Positions 62,338-64,000 of a DNA stretch of 64,000 nt are shown in pieces. The stretch's first letter is position 1. Every line of letters begins with the position of its first letter. This DNA comes from a candidate division WOR-3 bacterium (GTDB lineage Bacteria; Hydrothermota; UBA3072). The stretch lies in assembly GCA_039804165.1 (NCBI GenBank), contig JBDRZZ010000002.1, forward strand, positions 114,648 to 178,647. Direction: 5' to 3'. The notes below the pieces were generated by a model. It ran no database searches. It had not been told where the DNA came from and saw nothing but the letters and a program-made list of their open reading frames with translations. A program made the position numbers and the translations under genes.

Positions 62338-62418
62338 GTGAGTAATGCTAAGGTTGCTATCCATATGTTGAGAGTTTTGGAAATGTTTTTATGGCGTTAT
62401 AGTTTGTGGAGAGAGTAA
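62338..62418 (+). CDS. possible 26-residue small protein
   Basis: A GTG-started frame of 26 codons with GAGGGG six bases upstream that fills the gap between the AEC carrier and the DUF362 gene; its TAA is immediately followed by the next ATG. The peptide is amphipathic, with three tryptophans or phenylalanines near the end (MFLWRYSLW). No homologue is recognised. It could be a real small protein or a translational coupler for the next gene. Confidence 0.4.
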   Translation: MSNAKVAIHMLRVLEMFLWRYSLWRE

Positions 62419-63507
62419 ATGGGTTATGTATTTTTTTCTCCAGTTTCAGAGAATCCGCCTCTTAGTGTTGTAAGAGACTTAATAAAGAAAGGAAATTATC
62501 TTGGAGATGTTAAAAAGGGAGATTTTGTAGGAATAAAACTTCATATAGGAGAGTTAGGAAATAAAGCTTATGTTAAACCTGAAATTATAAAGGTTATTGT
62601 AGAAGAAGTAAAAGCACAAGGGGGAAAGCCATTTTTATTTGATTGCAATACTTTATATAGAGGAAAAAGATGGAATGCTATTGACCATTTTGAAAATGCT
62701 TATTTAAATGGATTTACCTATGAGGCTGTAGGAGCTCCTTTCTTCGTAGGTGATGGATTACGGGGAAGAGATGAGACGAAGATTAAGATCAAGGATTATG
62801 ATAATGAATTTGCCTATGTGGGTAGGATAATAGAAGATATGGATTATCTATTTGTGGTAACTCATTTTAAATTTCATGAGTTTTTTGGATATGGTGGAGC
62901 AATAAAGAATGTAGGAATGGGTATGGCTTCACGAAGAGGAAAATTGTTTCTTCATTCTGATGTGAGGCCAGATGTAACATCTGAAAAATGCATTGGTTGT
63001 GGAGCTTGCTTGGTTGTTTGCCCTAGTAATTCTATTTCCATCTCTACAGTTGCAACTATTAATAAAGACTTCTGTATTGGATGTGGAATGTGTGTTGTAA
63101 CCTGTAGAGAAGGAGCAATAAAATTTGAATGGTTAAATACAAGAGAGTGTGTAATAAAGACTATATACTATGCAAAAGCTATAATTGATAAAGTTGGGAA
63201 ATGTAGTTATTTAAACGTTTTAACAGATATTACTCCTCATTGTGACTGTTATGGATATACAAAAAGCCTTGTTGTGCAAGACATTGGATTTTTATTCTCT
63301 AAAGATATTGTTTCAATTGATGCGGCTTCTGTCGATCTTATTAATGAAGCTATAGCACTCCCTGGAATTAACTGGAAAAGAGAAGAATTTATTTCGAAAG
63401 ATAAAGCGAAAGCTTTATTTGACATTCCTCTTTGTATGGATGATTTTTTTGAAATTGCCGAGAAGATTGGTCTTGGAGAACGTAAATATACACTTAAAAG
63501 AGATTAG
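62419..63507 (+). CDS. DUF362 protein with two 4Fe-4S clusters
   Basis: A 362-residue protein: an N-terminal DUF362 domain (GDFVGIKLHIGELGNKAYV; HFKFHEFFGYGGAIKNVGMG), then two ferredoxin motifs, CIGCGACLVVC (about 193-203) and CIGCGMCVVTC (about 220-230), then the end of DUF362 (IDAASVDLIN). Electron transfer is likely; the reaction is unknown, although DUF362 proteins often sit near quinone or oxidoreductase genes. The start directly follows a small open frame; no good ribosome binding site except GGAGAGAG. Confidence 0.88.
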   Translation: MGYVFFSPVSENPPLSVVRDLIKKGNYLGDVKKGDFVGIKLHIGELGNKAYVKPEIIKVIVEEVKAQGGKPFLFDCNTLYRGKRWNAIDHFENAYLNGFTYEAVGAPFFVGDGLRGRDETKIKIKDYDNEFAYVGRIIEDMDYLFVVTHFKFHEFFGYGGAIKNVGMGMASRRGKLFLHSDVRPDVTSEKCIGCGACLVVCPSNSISISTVATINKDFCIGCGMCVVTCREGAIKFEWLNTRECVIKTIYYAKAIIDKVGKCSYLNVLTDITPHCDCYGYTKSLVVQDIGFLFSKDIVSIDAASVDLINEAIALPGINWKREEFISKDKAKALFDIPLCMDDFFEIAEKIGLGERKYTLKRD

Positions 63508-63523
63508 AAATTATTTAATAAAC

Positions 63524-64000
63524 TGTACTCTACCCCAAAAGTCAAGACACATTTTGAGGTTATAATTTGTAGACTTTTCATCCTGCTTTCCTCTTAAGTT
63601 TATATTTAGCTTCAAATTCTAAAGGACTCATATATCCCAAACTCCTATGAACATATAATTAATCATTTTTAAACCAACTCTCTAACTTCTCTTTCGCTTC
63701 TCCAAGTGCCTCAAATTCATTAAGCCAGATAACCTCCTCTTTTATCACCCTCATCATTAGTTCGGTCTCTCTTTGCCTTTCGGATTATCATAAAAGGTCC
63801 ATATCTGATTTATTCCTAATGTTGCAGCGTCTTTCATAAAACTCACCGATGTAAGTTGTGACTCATTGTCACTTCAGTTGTAAACCACTCCCTCTAACAC
63901 CCAGAGGAAATTCACCATTTATTGCCCTTTCCAATGCCTCTTTCCAATCTCTCGTTTTGCACTTTAAAGAAATATTTCATCCAACAACCTTCTTCGTATA
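63524..64000. mobile_element. degenerate IS3-family element, continuing past the right edge
   Basis: Starts near 63524 with a terminus-like TGTACTCTACCCC, then a short non-coding end, then a broken orfB on the minus strand reaching the edge. This explains all sequence after the DUF362 gene. The other end is not in the window, so size and target duplication cannot be judged. Confidence 0.8.
63578..64000 (-). pseudogene. broken IS3-family transposase (orfB C-terminal part)
   Basis: Minus-strand translation gives a fragment with WKEALERAINGEFPLG, then stops, then YIGEFYERR, further stops, then ETELMMRVIKEEVIWLNEFE and, after another stop, YVHRSLGYMSPLEFEAKYKL ending at 63578. These match the C-terminal third of IS3-type DDE transposases (the catalytic Glu region and the HRSLGYMSP tail). 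At least five in-frame stops show it is dead. Confidence 0.85.

Noticed and set aside
1-64000. CRISPR array, prophage, rRNA operon or riboswitch
   Set aside because: I saw no regularly spaced repeats, no phage structural genes, no rRNA sequence and no leader matching a riboswitch I recognise.

Overview
The window is about one third G+C, tightly packed, and almost entirely chromosomal housekeeping DNA from a diderm bacterium. The outer membrane is supported by lptC-lptA-lptB-rpoN in the classical order, a BamD-like lipoprotein, an OmpA-like lipoprotein and several lipobox proteins. The mix of a GWxTD-domain protein, T9SS-type C-terminal sorting domains on secreted proteins, an M6 peptidase with integrin-like repeats, PASTA proteins without kinases and a type IV pilus operon with PilSR resembles uncultured FCB-like lineages. 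Candidate division WOR-3 (Stahlbacteria) or a close relative is my best guess; this is inference, since no 16S rRNA is present.

Layout. 1-3597 (minus): folK, a deoxynucleoside kinase, panC and two tandem flippase-like membrane proteins, the last cut by the window edge. 3714-6735: a stand-alone pyruvate-kinase C-terminal domain protein facing an M23 peptidase and two ECF-type ATPases. 6914-12249: a lipoprotein, a B12-binding radical SAM protein, an orphan AbiEi-like regulator, a secreted protein, an MFS carrier and a DUF1573/thioredoxin-like protein. 12363-21433 (plus): tRNA-Arg(ACG), tadA, tRNA-Ser(CGA), M6 peptidase, a small membrane protein, cysS, rsmB, two PASTA proteins and bioY. An HD-GYP gene and a dead IS481-like element follow. 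23369-33104 is the pilus motor operon (two PilB, PilT, PilC, PilS, PilR) ending in a GWxTD protein. 33184-42681 holds cobB-prfA-prmC-nadK-recN and carAB. 42747-47972 holds two lipoproteins, tmRNA, divIVA, a purine nucleoside phosphorylase, two TPR lipoproteins and nadD. 47987-54747 (minus) holds lptC-lptA-lptB-rpoN-rnr and panD-lipA. 55040-63507 holds a secreted BNR-like protein, a TPR membrane protein, a UbiA prenyltransferase, ddl, an FAH-family enzyme, an AEC carrier and a DUF362 ferredoxin-like protein. The right edge is a dead IS3-family element.

How genes fit together. PilR carries the sigma-54 contact motif and rpoN lies 19 kb away, so the window contains a complete sensor-activator-sigma circuit for the pilus. 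TadA sits between the gene for its only classical bacterial tRNA substrate, tRNA-Arg(ACG), and a tRNA-Ser whose first 14 bases are the end of tadA. Release factor 1 is followed by its methylase PrmC. NAD metabolism is represented by nadD, nadK and the NAD-consuming cobB, and pantothenate synthesis by panC and panD in separate operons.

Promoters are unusually readable: TTGACA/TTGACT, 16 or 17 bases, then a TATAAT-like box. Where a gene has a Shine-Dalgarno sequence the leader is normal, but at five operon heads the -10 box ends only 5 to 8 bases before the start codon, which predicts leaderless mRNAs. The most interesting points are the tRNA-tadA-tRNA overlap, the leaderless operons, and an unexplained 69-base two-stage hairpin at 54821-54889. 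I found no CRISPR array, prophage, rRNA or complete transposon.
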